DNA of 64,000 nt from Paenibacillus ginsengarvi. GTDB taxonomy: Bacteria > Bacillota > Bacilli > Paenibacillales > NBRC-103111. A program made the position numbers and the translations under genes. How positions within the stretch are numbered: the stretch's first letter is position 1; every line of letters starts with the position of its first letter. Under the pieces are notes generated by a model. It was not told the DNA's origin. It saw only the letters and a program-made list of their open reading frames with translations, and did no database searches. The stretch lies in contig NZ_RBAH01000025.1 of NCBI RefSeq assembly GCF_003626695.1, positions 62,001 to 126,000 of the forward strand. Reading direction: 5' to 3'. This document shows, in pieces, positions 18,294-25,490 of this stretch.

Positions 18294-18746
18294 GTGAGTA
18301 CGCAGATTGAAACAAAACTGGCCCCGAATGCCACGGTCGCCCCGCAGCGAAGCGTCAAAGCGGCCAAATCCGTCAAGTCGTCCAAGGTATCGTATCTGAT
18401 CTTTTTCTCCAGCTGGTTTCTGCTCATTGCCACCGGGGTGCTCGGTACCATGATTTATACGGAGCATCTGAGGACGCAGCTTAGCACTCAGCTCGCCGCC
18501 CAGACGGAGCAGCAGCTGCAAGCGATGCAGGAGCAATACCAGCAGCAGCTCGAACAGCTTAAAACGAGCGTAACGGCAGATTTGTCGAATTTACATACCA
18601 AGGTCGATTCCTTTAACGAGCTTCTCGCTTTCACGAAGGATAGCGCCAACAGCAAAACCGACAACAGCAATCAGCTGTACACGCAATTGGCGGAAGTGAA
18701 GAAAAAGCTGGACGAGCTGAAGCAAAATTTGGATGTGCTCAAATGA
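18294..18746 (+). CDS. Membrane-anchored coiled-coil protein
   Basis: A 150-residue protein of unknown family. A basic cytoplasmic start (about 1-35) is followed by one transmembrane helix (YLIFFSSWFLLIATGVLG) and then an extracytoplasmic Gln/Leu-rich coiled coil (EQQLQAMQEQYQQQLEQL and on to the end). The start is GTG 18294, with GAGGTGA eight bases upstream. Its TGA overlaps the ATG of the next gene (ATGA), so the two are translationally coupled. It probably forms a scaffold or stalk for the neighbouring NAGPA-domain enzyme, which is inference. Confidence 0.7.
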   Translation: MSTQIETKLAPNATVAPQRSVKAAKSVKSSKVSYLIFFSSWFLLIATGVLGTMIYTEHLRTQLSTQLAAQTEQQLQAMQEQYQQQLEQLKTSVTADLSNLHTKVDSFNELLAFTKDSANSKTDNSNQLYTQLAEVKKKLDELKQNLDVLK

Positions 18747-19810
18747 CGTTTAAAGAATATAACCGCTTTTTTCTGCTGGCCTGCGCCCCTTTCATCGGTC
18801 TGCTCATATGGCTGTTCTCCGCCGGCTTCACGCTCGAAATGCCTCGTCTCGGCTTCGCTCCGTCGCTCCAGCCGTTTGCAGTAACGGAAGTGGCGAACGG
18901 CATCCACACCAGCCTCGATACGGCGAAAGGAAACGCGGCGGCAACCAAAAGCACGATCGAAAAGTTTTACCAGCTGTACGAGCAGAGCTCAAACGACATG
19001 AACGCAATGTTAAAGCTGGCGGTCGCCCAGGCGGGCCGCCCGGCCGCTATCTTCGATAACCGGATCGCCGCGGAATTCGGCAAGCCGATACGGACGGTGT
19101 CCTCGGCCAATATCGATCTGCGGCTGTACCAGTTTACGGACCCGAACTATAAAGGATACGCGCTTAAGGTCGACCTGAAGTCGGACAAGGCGATGCAGAT
19201 GGCGCTCGGCAAGGACAAGCTCGGCAGCTCCGAAACGACGCTGGCCGCCGCCAGCCGACTGGGCGCAGTAGCCGGCATCAACGCAGGTGGATTCGCCGAT
19301 ACGGACGACGGCAGGCGTTTTCCGCTAAGCACGACAATGCTGAACGGCAAATACGTCTATGGGTTCGAGCCCACGTTCGACAACCTTGCGTTCGTCGGCC
19401 TTAGCACCGACCGCAAGCTGATCGGTGGCAAATTCGCGAAGCAGGCCGATCTCGATAAGCTGAACCCGTCATTTGGCGCGACATTCGTTCCTATTTTACT
19501 CAAAAGCGGAGCGAAGCAGGTTATCCCGGCGCAATGGCAAAATTCGCCGAAGCGCGCGCCGCGTACCGTCGTCGGCAACTTCGGCAACAACCAGCTGCTG
19601 TTCCTCGTAGCCGACGGCTACAACGAGCGCGGAGGCTCAGGGGCGACGCTTATGGAGCTTCAGGACAAGCTTGCCAAGCTGCATATCGTGGATGCCTATA
19701 ATTTGGACGGCGGAGGCTCAACCTCTCTCATCTTTGAAGGCAAAACGATCAACAACCCTTCGGACGGGCGGCTGCGCCCGCTGCCGACGAACTTTTTATT
19801 TTTCAAGTAA
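18743..19810 (+). CDS. Phosphodiester glycosidase-family (NAGPA/DUF2233) exopolysaccharide protein
   Basis: A 355-residue protein with an N-terminal transmembrane segment (about 10-32), a helical stalk and a C-terminal NAGPA domain. Family hallmarks are GINAGGF, PRTVVGNF, LFLVADGYNERGG and the strictly conserved YNLDGGGSTSL. NAGPA-domain proteins in bacteria occur with exopolysaccharide or wall-polymer genes and are thought to cleave GlcNAc-1-phosphodiester bonds. It is coupled by a four-base overlap to the preceding coiled-coil membrane protein, so the two should be made in equal amounts outside the membrane. Confidence 0.87.
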   Translation: MTFKEYNRFFLLACAPFIGLLIWLFSAGFTLEMPRLGFAPSLQPFAVTEVANGIHTSLDTAKGNAAATKSTIEKFYQLYEQSSNDMNAMLKLAVAQAGRPAAIFDNRIAAEFGKPIRTVSSANIDLRLYQFTDPNYKGYALKVDLKSDKAMQMALGKDKLGSSETTLAAASRLGAVAGINAGGFADTDDGRRFPLSTTMLNGKYVYGFEPTFDNLAFVGLSTDRKLIGGKFAKQADLDKLNPSFGATFVPILLKSGAKQVIPAQWQNSPKRAPRTVVGNFGNNQLLFLVADGYNERGGSGATLMELQDKLAKLHIVDAYNLDGGGSTSLIFEGKTINNPSDGRLRPLPTNFLFFK

Positions 19811-19883
19811 GGTCCATAATGTTCACAATTCGGCCGTTTTCTTTTATTGCCCGTTTGGGTATAATAGGGTTTAGTCTACTGAA

Positions 19884-19939
19884 CCCCACAAAGTGAAGAT
19901 AAGCTGCGAAGCGCACTCCAATTACTTTGCGGTGGCCCC
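19884..19939 (+). repeat. Dispersed palindromic intergenic repeat, copy 1
   Basis: CCCCACAAAGTGAAG ... GCGAAGC ... ATTACTTTGCGG-GGCCCC. The ends are complementary (CACAAAGT / ACTTTG). Related copies occur at 23770, 58602-58689, 61558-61615 and 63877-63981. All are intergenic and about 56-58 bp when complete. Confidence 0.7.
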
Positions 19940-20002
19940 AAACCAGCGGAAGTTTATACTTGGTATAAAATAGAAAACCATAACCGGGAGGTGTAACCTG
20001 AC

Positions 20003-20113
20003 ATGTCTATTTTCGCATCGTCTACATTCTGGCTTGTCATGGTAGTATTCGCGATGTTCATTTCCGCCATTCTGACTTCCTCCTATAACGAGGACAGAAC
20101 GAAAGGTCTGTAA
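20003..20113 (+). CDS. Short single-span membrane peptide (36 aa)
   Basis: Reads MSIFASSTFWLVMVVFAMFI... and ends NEDRTKGL. GGGAGGTG lies ten bases upstream of the ATG. A continuous hydrophobic stretch (about residues 6-27) predicts one transmembrane helix with a short charged cytoplasmic tail. It is too short to be called by most gene finders, but has a strong ribosome site and a terminator shortly after the stop. No family is recognised; a small regulatory or assembly subunit of a membrane complex is possible. Confidence 0.65.
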   Translation: MSIFASSTFWLVMVVFAMFISAILTSSYNEDRTKGL

Positions 20114-20136
20114 TAGCGCCTCATACGACGGCAACC

Positions 20137-20164
20137 AGAGCCGCCTGCTTCCGCAGGCGGCTCT
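20137..20164. terminator. Terminator between the small membrane peptide and hisS
   Basis: AGAGCCGCCTGC and GCAGGCGGCTCT form a perfect 12-bp stem with a four-base loop. It lies between two convergent genes, so it can serve both strands. The T-run is short. Confidence 0.75.
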
Positions 20165-20177
20165 TCGGCGTTCTCTC

Positions 20178-21467
20178 CTAAGCCCCGTTCGTTTTTTCGA
20201 CTAGAAGCAATATTTGTTCCGGCGTTCCAGCCGTCTCCTCTCCTGTCCTCATGTCCTTCAACCGAATCTGGCCGTTCGCCGTCTCGTCTTCGCCCACGAT
20301 GACGATAAAGCGGGCTCCTCGCGCAGACGCCGATGCGATCGATCGCTTCAGCTTACGCGCGCCGCCGTCTACGGCAGCCGGCAGCCCGGCAGAACGAAAT
20401 AGCGCTGCTGCTTGCAGCGTCTCGGCCATTGTACCGCCAAGCGGAATAAACACGACAGGCGGCTGGCCTATAGCGGCATCCTTGCCGCTCCATACTTCCA
20501 TAATCGAATCGAGCCCGAACGATAGGCCGACAGCCGGAATGTTAAAATCGTCGCTGCCGACCAGTTTACCGATGATCGCATCGTATCGGCCCCCGCTGCC
20601 CAGAGACGAGCGGAAGGAACCGTCCGCGACAAATAGCTCGTACACCGTTCCCGTATAAAACGATAAACCCCGGGAAAGGAACGGATCAAACCTGCATACC
20701 GCGCCAAGCCCAATTCGGTCCAGCAGCGAAGCTAAGGAGCGCGCTTCCTCAGCTCCCGGCTTACCGGTCAAACCGTACCGATCCGCAAGCTCACCTAGAG
20801 AATCAGCGGCTCCCGCCCCTATCCATGTTGCGATGCGTTCCGCCGCCGCTTTGTCCAGCCTTTTCTCAAGTAGCTCTGCCATAACGCCTTCCACACCGAT
20901 CTTGTCCAGCTTGTCGAGCGTCAGCATGACGGTAAGCTGCCAACCCTCCTCTACGCCGAGCGCCCCGAGCAGTTCGCCGAGAAACCGGCGGTTGTTCCAC
21001 CGGATGACGATCTCGATACCGAGCGCCCGAAACACCCCGATCGCCAGCTGCATCAGCTCCGCCTCCGCTTCCGGCCCCTTCACGCCGGCTACATCGGCGT
21101 CGCATTGCGTAAACTCGCGCATACGCCCGCGCTTGGTCGGCCCGTCGCGAAATACTTTCCCGATCTCATAACGCTTGTATGGCATCGGCAGCCCGGGGGA
21201 GGAAGCTACCAAATTGGCGAAAGGCACCGTCAGATCGTACCGCAGCCCGAGGCTTCTCCCTCCTTGGTCGGACAGCACATACATCTCCTTCAAAATTTCT
21301 TCGCCCCCCGCATACTTCGAGGCGAGCAGCGACTGCTCGTTCAAGATCGGCGTTTCCACCGGCTCGAAATCGTACAGCGCAAACTGCCGCTCCAGCACCG
21401 AACGAATTTTGTTCCGGAGCTGCTGCTCCTCCGCGCGATAAGCGGATGTTCCTTTTACGTTTTGCAT
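20178..21467 (-). CDS. hisS: Histidine--tRNA ligase
   Basis: A 429-residue class II synthetase that charges tRNA-His. Motif 2 is recognisable (FRDGPTKRGRMREFTQCDAD), as are the histidine-specific signature LSRGLSFYTGTVYE, class II motif 3 (VGLSFGLDS) and a C-terminal HGTP anticodon-binding domain (VVFIPLGGTM ... RFIVIVGEDE). The last domain separates it from HisZ, which lacks it. I start at ATG 21467: the in-frame TTG at 21515 lies in the leader terminator T-run and the ATG at 21479 abuts the GGAAGG ribosome site. Expression appears to be controlled by an upstream leader peptide with three His codons. No his biosynthetic genes are adjacent. Confidence 0.9.
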   Translation of the reverse strand: MQNVKGTSAYRAEEQQLRNKIRSVLERQFALYDFEPVETPILNEQSLLASKYAGGEEILKEMYVLSDQGGRSLGLRYDLTVPFANLVASSPGLPMPYKRYEIGKVFRDGPTKRGRMREFTQCDADVAGVKGPEAEAELMQLAIGVFRALGIEIVIRWNNRRFLGELLGALGVEEGWQLTVMLTLDKLDKIGVEGVMAELLEKRLDKAAAERIATWIGAGAADSLGELADRYGLTGKPGAEEARSLASLLDRIGLGAVCRFDPFLSRGLSFYTGTVYELFVADGSFRSSLGSGGRYDAIIGKLVGSDDFNIPAVGLSFGLDSIMEVWSGKDAAIGQPPVVFIPLGGTMAETLQAAALFRSAGLPAAVDGGARKLKRSIASASARGARFIVIVGEDETANGQIRLKDMRTGEETAGTPEQILLLVEKTNGA

Positions 21468-21513
21468 CTGTGCATTCATCCTTCCGTTTCGTTCGATTAG
21501 TTGGTCGGAAAAC

Positions 21514-21546
21514 AAAAAAACGCGCAGGACCTCTTGGTCCCGCGCG
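21514..21546 (-). terminator. Intrinsic terminator in the hisS leader
   Basis: On the minus strand CGCGCGGGACC (21546-21536) pairs with GGTCCTGCGCG (21531-21521), 11 bp with one G-T wobble and a four-base AAGA loop, followed by seven T (21520-21514). It lies upstream of the hisS start, so it must be conditional. Confidence 0.9.
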
Positions 21547-21620
21547 CTCCGTATGCCGCAGGGAGGCCAACGCGAACAGCGTTAGCCCCCCCTGTTATTG
21601 CTCAGGGTGCGACTAACGCT
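21521..21620 (-). promoter_or_regulatory. Transcription attenuator with exclusive hairpins, hisS leader
   Basis: Four competing pairings are visible in transcript order. Segment 1 (21620-21603, overlapping the last codons and stop of the leader peptide) pairs with segment 2 (21594-21578): AGCGTTAG/CTAACGCT plus CCCTG/CAGGG. Segment 2 can instead pair with segment 3 (21573-21559). Segment 3 (21570-21557) can pair with the 5' arm of the terminator, as TTGG/CCAA, TCCC/GGGA and GCG/CGC with small bulges, preventing termination. Predicted logic: a ribosome waiting at the His codons leaves 1 free, so 1:2 and the antiterminator 3:4 form; a ribosome reaching the stop covers 1, so 2:3 and the terminator form. 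Confidence 0.75.
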
Positions 21621-21660
21621 TCTTGTGATGATGCAGTTGTGCGGACGTATAAGACGGCAT
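21613..21660 (-). CDS. hisL-like: Histidine-rich leader peptide (15 aa)
   Basis: Reads MPSYTSAQLHHHKKR then TAG. AAGGAGG (21675-21669) lies eight bases before the ATG, and a consensus promoter is about 25 bases further up. Codons 10-12 are CAT CAT CAC. The stop codon lies inside the first attenuator hairpin arm. This is the arrangement of enterobacterial his/trp-type leader peptides, whose role is to measure charged tRNA. The His run, the strong ribosome site and the position directly before competing hairpins and a hisS gene together make chance very unlikely. Confidence 0.85.
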   Translation of the reverse strand: MPSYTSAQLHHHKKR

Positions 21661-21691
21661 GAAGTCCGCCTCCTTCTGCGTAATAGGTATC

Positions 21692-21720
21692 ATTATAGCG
21701 CCACCTGCCGGAATGTGCAA
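21692..21720 (-). promoter_or_regulatory. Sigma-A promoter of the hisS leader
   Basis: Minus strand -35 TTGCAC (21720-21715), 17-base spacer and -10 TATAAT (21697-21692). The predicted start near 21685 gives a 25-base 5' UTR before the leader peptide. Confidence 0.8.
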
Positions 21721-21849
21721 GACAATCCCCGTTCCCTTACAGGGAGCGGCGTCGCGCTATCGGGCCAACAACAAAAGAAGCACCCCCATGCCGAGGATGC
21801 CTGCGTCTTCAGAAAGAACCGCCTGGCGACGCCGAATGGTTGCCCGTTA

Positions 21850-22098
21850 TTACTGGGAAATCAGCGTCATCTCTCGCAAGCAATTCATGCAAATATGCTT
21901 TTCCCGGTACTCGGTCACCCCGTTCATCTCTCCGCAAAACACGCATTTGGGACGGTACCGTTCCAGCAATATATGATCGCCGGAAACTAAAATTTCCACC
22001 GGATCGCCTTCGTTCATCCGGTATCTTTTTCTGAGCGATTTGGGCAATACGATACGGCCCAATTGATCCACTTTTCTAACGACTCCTGCCGGTCTCAT
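21850..22098 (-). CDS. AbrB/SpoVT-family regulator with a C-terminal CxxC-CxxC motif
   Basis: An 82-residue regulator. The N-terminal swapped-hairpin DNA-binding domain (GVVRKVDQLGRIVLPKSLRK) is typical of AbrB, Abh and SpoVT transition-state regulators. The C-terminus is not like Bacillus subtilis AbrB: it carries Cys52-X2-Cys55 and Cys70-X2-Cys73, a probable small zinc-binding knuckle that may serve multimerisation. The start ATG follows AGAGAGGTGAG. It probably represses stationary-phase or surface genes. The roughly 290-base upstream gap to trmL is AT-rich, as expected for AbrB-bound autoregulatory DNA, but I see no defined site. Confidence 0.88.
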   Translation of the reverse strand: MRPAGVVRKVDQLGRIVLPKSLRKRYRMNEGDPVEILVSGDHILLERYRPKCVFCGEMNGVTEYREKHICMNCLREMTLISQ

Positions 22099-22388
22099 CT
22101 CGACTCACCTCTCTTTTCACCCTGAAAGTAGACGGAATGCCACGCATATGTTCCACTTCCAGCATTATCAATTCGCCAAAACAGATGAAATTCCTGCTTC
22201 CATCTGGGTCTTTATGCCGATTTGATATGAAAAAATATTAGCAATATGTGGAAACGAAAAATACCGTCCAGACTTGTCGATTGTTGCTCTCGAAGTCCGA
22301 ACGGCATTTTGATTACGCCAAAAAGTTTTAAGTTTACTAAAGCGATATAGCTGCGATAAAAACTCGGGCATGTCAGGTGCAGCTGTGT

Positions 22389-22853
22389 TTACTTTAGTCC
22401 CAAAAAGTTGTTTTGCCGCAGTCCTTCGAACAGTACGATAGCAGCCGAATTGGATAAATTAAGCGAGCGGACCGAGGTTGTCATCGGCATGCGGATGCAT
22501 GTTTCGCGGTTGGCTTCGATGATTTCCGGAGGAAGCCCCTTCGTTTCTTTGCCGAATACGAATACGTCCTCGTCCTGGTAAACAAAATCGGTATACAGCT
22601 TGTCCGCCTTGGTTGTCGCATAGAACAGCCGCCGATCGCCAAGCGCTTCGCGAAGCTCGTGAAACGAATCGTAGTAGCGAATATCGACCGAATGCCAGTA
22701 ATCGAGCCCTGCGCGCTTCAGCGTTTTGTCGTCGGTGTTGAAGCCGAGCGGGCGTACCAGATGGAGCGTCGTTCCCGTTGCCGCGCACGTCCGGGAAATA
22801 TTTCCCGTATTCGCCGGGATTTCGGGTTCGACCAGTACAATGTGAAAAGCCAA
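22389..22853 (-). CDS. trmL: tRNA (cytidine(34)-2'-O)-methyltransferase
   Basis: A 154-residue SPOUT-class methyltransferase that 2'-O-methylates the wobble base of tRNA-Leu isoacceptors. The whole chain is the trefoil-knot SPOUT domain: VLVEPEIPANTGNISRTCAATGT at the start, the knot loop FGKETKGLPPEII and the final MPMTTSVRSLNLSNSAAIVLFE. The length is typical. The start is TTG 22853 after GAGGAGAAGG. It is divergent from the response regulator at 23040. Confidence 0.92.
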   Translation of the reverse strand: MAFHIVLVEPEIPANTGNISRTCAATGTTLHLVRPLGFNTDDKTLKRAGLDYWHSVDIRYYDSFHELREALGDRRLFYATTKADKLYTDFVYQDEDVFVFGKETKGLPPEIIEANRETCIRMPMTTSVRSLNLSNSAAIVLFEGLRQNNFLGLK

Positions 22854-23039
22854 AGCTAACCTTCTCCTCGCAGCATATGGATAAGTGAGTTTACTTCTAC
22901 TTGGTATTATACATCAAGCGGAGCTAAAAATTTAACATCCGGTTAACGAAACCTTAATCTTCCGATTATGTTGGCCTTGCATAATAGAAAACGTGATCAC
23001 CGAAAACGACAGTCCGTTTACGTACGAGAGGAGAAGACG

Positions 23040-23753
23040 ATGACGAAAAACAAAATACTGGTCGTTGACGACGAACCTTCCATCTCGATGCTCATCGACT
23101 TTAATTTGAAATTGGCCGGTTACGAAGTGCTCTGCGTTTACGACGGAGAAGCCGTGTTTGATGTCATAGCGCAGTTCCGCCCCGATATTATCGTGCTTGA
23201 TCTGATGCTGCCGAAGCTGAACGGAATCGGCGTATGCCGGAAGCTCCGCGAGCAAAACAATTTCGTGCCGATCATCATGCTGACGGCGCTTAACGATTTG
23301 TCGGATAAAATCGCCGGGCTCGACAACGGAGCGGACGATTATATGACGAAGCCGTTTAGTCCGCAGGAGCTCATTTCCCGCATTCAGGCCATTTTGCGCC
23401 GAACGAGCGCGCTGCCAACCGCCGAAGCGGAAACGCTGCACATCGGGCCGATAACGATTCAGCCCGAGCAGCGCGAGGTATCCGTTGGCGGCGTTCCGAT
23501 CGAGCTGACTCCGAAGGAATTCGAGCTGCTGCTGTTTTTGTGCAAGCACCGGGGCAAGGTGCTCAGCCGCCAGCAATTGCTGCACGGCGTCTGGGACTAT
23601 CATTTTATCGGGGATACGCGCATCGTCGACGTTCATATCAGCCATCTGCGCGACAAAATCGAGAAAAACGCGCGCACGCCCGAATATATCGTGACGATAC
23701 GCAATGTCGGGTACAAGCTGACCGAACCGGTCATGAAAGAATCGCTCGCCTAA
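23040..23753 (+). CDS. OmpR/PhoB-family response regulator (orphan)
   Basis: A 237-residue regulator. The receiver domain (1-120) has Asp54 as phospho-acceptor, an acidic pair at 10-11 and Lys104. The winged-helix domain (about 135-230) has the OmpR recognition region VDVHISHLRDKI and the closing wing TIRNVGYKL. ATG 23040 follows GAGAGGAG. No histidine kinase gene is next to it: downstream is a convergent GntR-type gene and upstream is divergent trmL. It therefore depends on a kinase elsewhere. Confidence 0.92.
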   Translation: MTKNKILVVDDEPSISMLIDFNLKLAGYEVLCVYDGEAVFDVIAQFRPDIIVLDLMLPKLNGIGVCRKLREQNNFVPIIMLTALNDLSDKIAGLDNGADDYMTKPFSPQELISRIQAILRRTSALPTAEAETLHIGPITIQPEQREVSVGGVPIELTPKEFELLLFLCKHRGKVLSRQQLLHGVWDYHFIGDTRIVDVHISHLRDKIEKNARTPEYIVTIRNVGYKLTEPVMKESLA

Positions 23754-23769
23754 AAGTCCTCCACTAATA

Positions 23770-23801
23770 CCCCAAAAAGTGAAGCGAAGCTTCGCTGCAA
23801 C
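23770..23801 (+). repeat. Dispersed intergenic repeat, half copy
   Basis: CCCCAAAAAGTGAAGCGAAG followed by CTTCGCTGCAAC. It matches the left half of the family seen at 63877 and 58689; the right half (ATTACTTTTCGGGGAGCCCC) is missing. GAAGCGAAGCTTCGCTGC is itself nearly palindromic. Confidence 0.65.
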
Positions 23802-23806
23802 TTCAA

Positions 23807-23840
23807 AAGCGCTCGATCCCATCGCCGGGTTCGAGCGCTT
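23807..23840. terminator. Terminator between convergent regulator genes
   Basis: AAGCGCTCGA and TCGAGCGCTT form a perfect 10-bp stem around a 14-base loop. It lies between the response regulator and the GntR-type gene and can act for both. Confidence 0.7.
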
Positions 23841-23858
23841 GCCTTTGACTTCAATTTG

Positions 23859-25292
23859 CTACATGCCTTCGCTAGGATTGGATTTGCCGGTTCCCCGCCC
23901 GCCATTTAACGAGGCTAAAAAACGCTCCAGCCGCTCAACGGCGGCTTCCCCCGTCTCCAGTCCGGACCAGTACAGCTTCGCTTCCCGGTAAAACCGCTCC
24001 AATTCCTTAATCGACATGCTCAAGGCGCTGAAAGGCCGCAAGGTGGGCAAAATTTCCCGGTACATGTGAAAACGCGGCGGATGGTAGACCGTTTCCTTGC
24101 CGCTCCATTCCGCCGCCGGCTTCAGGCTCGGAATGCTGAGCGTTTTCTGGCGGATCATAAGCTGCGCCGGGTAGGACACGAGGAAAGTGACGAACCGCTT
24201 GGCGACATCCTTCACCTTGGAGTTCGCGCTTACGGCCAGTCCGACCAGCAGCAGCAGCGTCTTCGGATCTTGTAAATACGGCAGCGGAGCCACGTCGTAT
24301 TCGAACCCCGCCTTGCGCTCATGATGGTTAAGCCCCAAATACGTGGTCATGATCATCGACACTTTGCCGCTAAAAAACAGCTCCTCCGCGTCGGCGTCCT
24401 TCTCCGACAAAAACAGCGGGAAGCGATTTTGCAAATAAATGAGCTGACGGCATGCCCGCAAGCTTTCCGCCAATTGTTCGCCGCTGATGGAGAACCCTCC
24501 CGCCTCTTCGCGCTTGAAGCGGACGCCGCTTTGCAGCAAAAAGACCGGCCAGCGGTTGCTGGAAGGAAAATGAAAGTAAAAACCGAGCCGCTCGTTCTCC
24601 ACCGTCAGCTTCGACGCCTGCTCGAACAGCATGTTCCATCGCCAGCCGCTATCCGGCTCCAGCAGCTCTTTTTCGCGAAAATGATTCTTGTTGTAGCACA
24701 AAATAAGGGGGGTGAACACTAGCGGCTGCGCCTTTAGCCGGTCTTCGTGCGTGAACGCGTCCGTCAATACCGGGTATATGCGCGGATCGGGGCTCAGCGT
24801 CTCCACATCGTCGAAGCCACCATGCACGCGGAAGTCGTCGAAACCGTTATAGTTCATCGTAAACACGTCGACGGCCCCTTCGTCGATCATCGGCTTCACC
24901 CGGTCGTACGCATTAAGCGCACCCGAAACCGACAGCTCAACGCGAACGTCCGGATTTGCTTTATGGAATTCGGCGATGAGCGTGTGCATCGCCGCTTCCT
25001 GCAGCAGCGAGACGTGGCAGCAAAACTTCAAGACCGTTTGCCCGCCTGCTTGCCCGGCCACCTTATTGCCTACTCTCGGCACTTTCTCGATCAATCGCTC
25101 GGCCACGAGCTGCTCCAGCCCTTTGCGCACCGTGTTGTTGCTCAGTCGGTACAGCTTGGCGTAAGCCTTCTCCGAGGGCAGGAAGTCCCCTTCCCGCCAT
25201 ACACCGCTGGCGATTTCGCCGCGAATCGTCTCGATCATGCGGTTGAGACGCTGCTGAAACGTCTTGCGGTCCGCTTTCTCCAGCTGTTCCAT
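23859..25292 (-). CDS. GntR winged-helix fused to an ABC-type solute-binding domain
   Basis: A 477-residue cytoplasmic regulator with an unusual effector domain. Residues 1-75 are a GntR-type winged helix (IRGEIASGVWREGDFLPSEK, LSNNTVRKGLEQLVAERLIE). Residues 85-460 are homologous to extracellular sugar-binding proteins (SBP_bac_1 type): HTLIAEFHKANPDVRVELSV, VFTPLILCYNKNHF, SSNRWPVFLLQSGV and the VGLAVSANSKVKDVAKRFVTFL segment. There is no signal peptide or lipobox, so the binding fold works as an intracellular ligand sensor. A second protein of the same architecture is at 42008. The neighbouring secreted propeller gene (25491-28283) is a candidate target. The ribosome site is weak. Confidence 0.88.
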   Translation of the reverse strand: MEQLEKADRKTFQQRLNRMIETIRGEIASGVWREGDFLPSEKAYAKLYRLSNNTVRKGLEQLVAERLIEKVPRVGNKVAGQAGGQTVLKFCCHVSLLQEAAMHTLIAEFHKANPDVRVELSVSGALNAYDRVKPMIDEGAVDVFTMNYNGFDDFRVHGGFDDVETLSPDPRIYPVLTDAFTHEDRLKAQPLVFTPLILCYNKNHFREKELLEPDSGWRWNMLFEQASKLTVENERLGFYFHFPSSNRWPVFLLQSGVRFKREEAGGFSISGEQLAESLRACRQLIYLQNRFPLFLSEKDADAEELFFSGKVSMIMTTYLGLNHHERKAGFEYDVAPLPYLQDPKTLLLLVGLAVSANSKVKDVAKRFVTFLVSYPAQLMIRQKTLSIPSLKPAAEWSGKETVYHPPRFHMYREILPTLRPFSALSMSIKELERFYREAKLYWSGLETGEAAVERLERFLASLNGGRGTGKSNPSEGM

Positions 25293-25397
25293 GTCAAACC
25301 GCCACCATTGCTTAATAAGTTATTCCTTCTAGCATACTAGAAGGAACCAGCCGCTTCAAGGCGAATGCCTGAACCGCCTTCGTCCCGCTTTCCAATC

Positions 25398-25440
25398 AAA
25401 GAGCCTCAAGCTCCACTACTAAGTGGAAGCCGAGGCCCTT
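25398..25440. terminator. Imperfect hairpin downstream of the propeller protein gene
   Basis: GAGCCTCAAGCTCCAC and GTGGAAGCCGAGGC form an imperfect stem with a short loop, followed by CCCTTTT on the plus strand and CTCTTTG on the minus strand. It lies in the gap between the secreted protein gene and the GntR chimera. Confidence 0.5.
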
Positions 25441-25490
25441 TTACTTAATCGCAACGACTCCGGGAACTGCTCGAGCTATCGCTCAGTCTG

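Noticed and set aside
21541..21600. T-box riboswitch before hisS (GGGGGGGCTAACGC region)
   Set aside because: It resembles AGGGTGGNACCGCG only loosely, the leader is short, and no specifier-stem architecture is seen. The His-codon leader peptide explains the region better.
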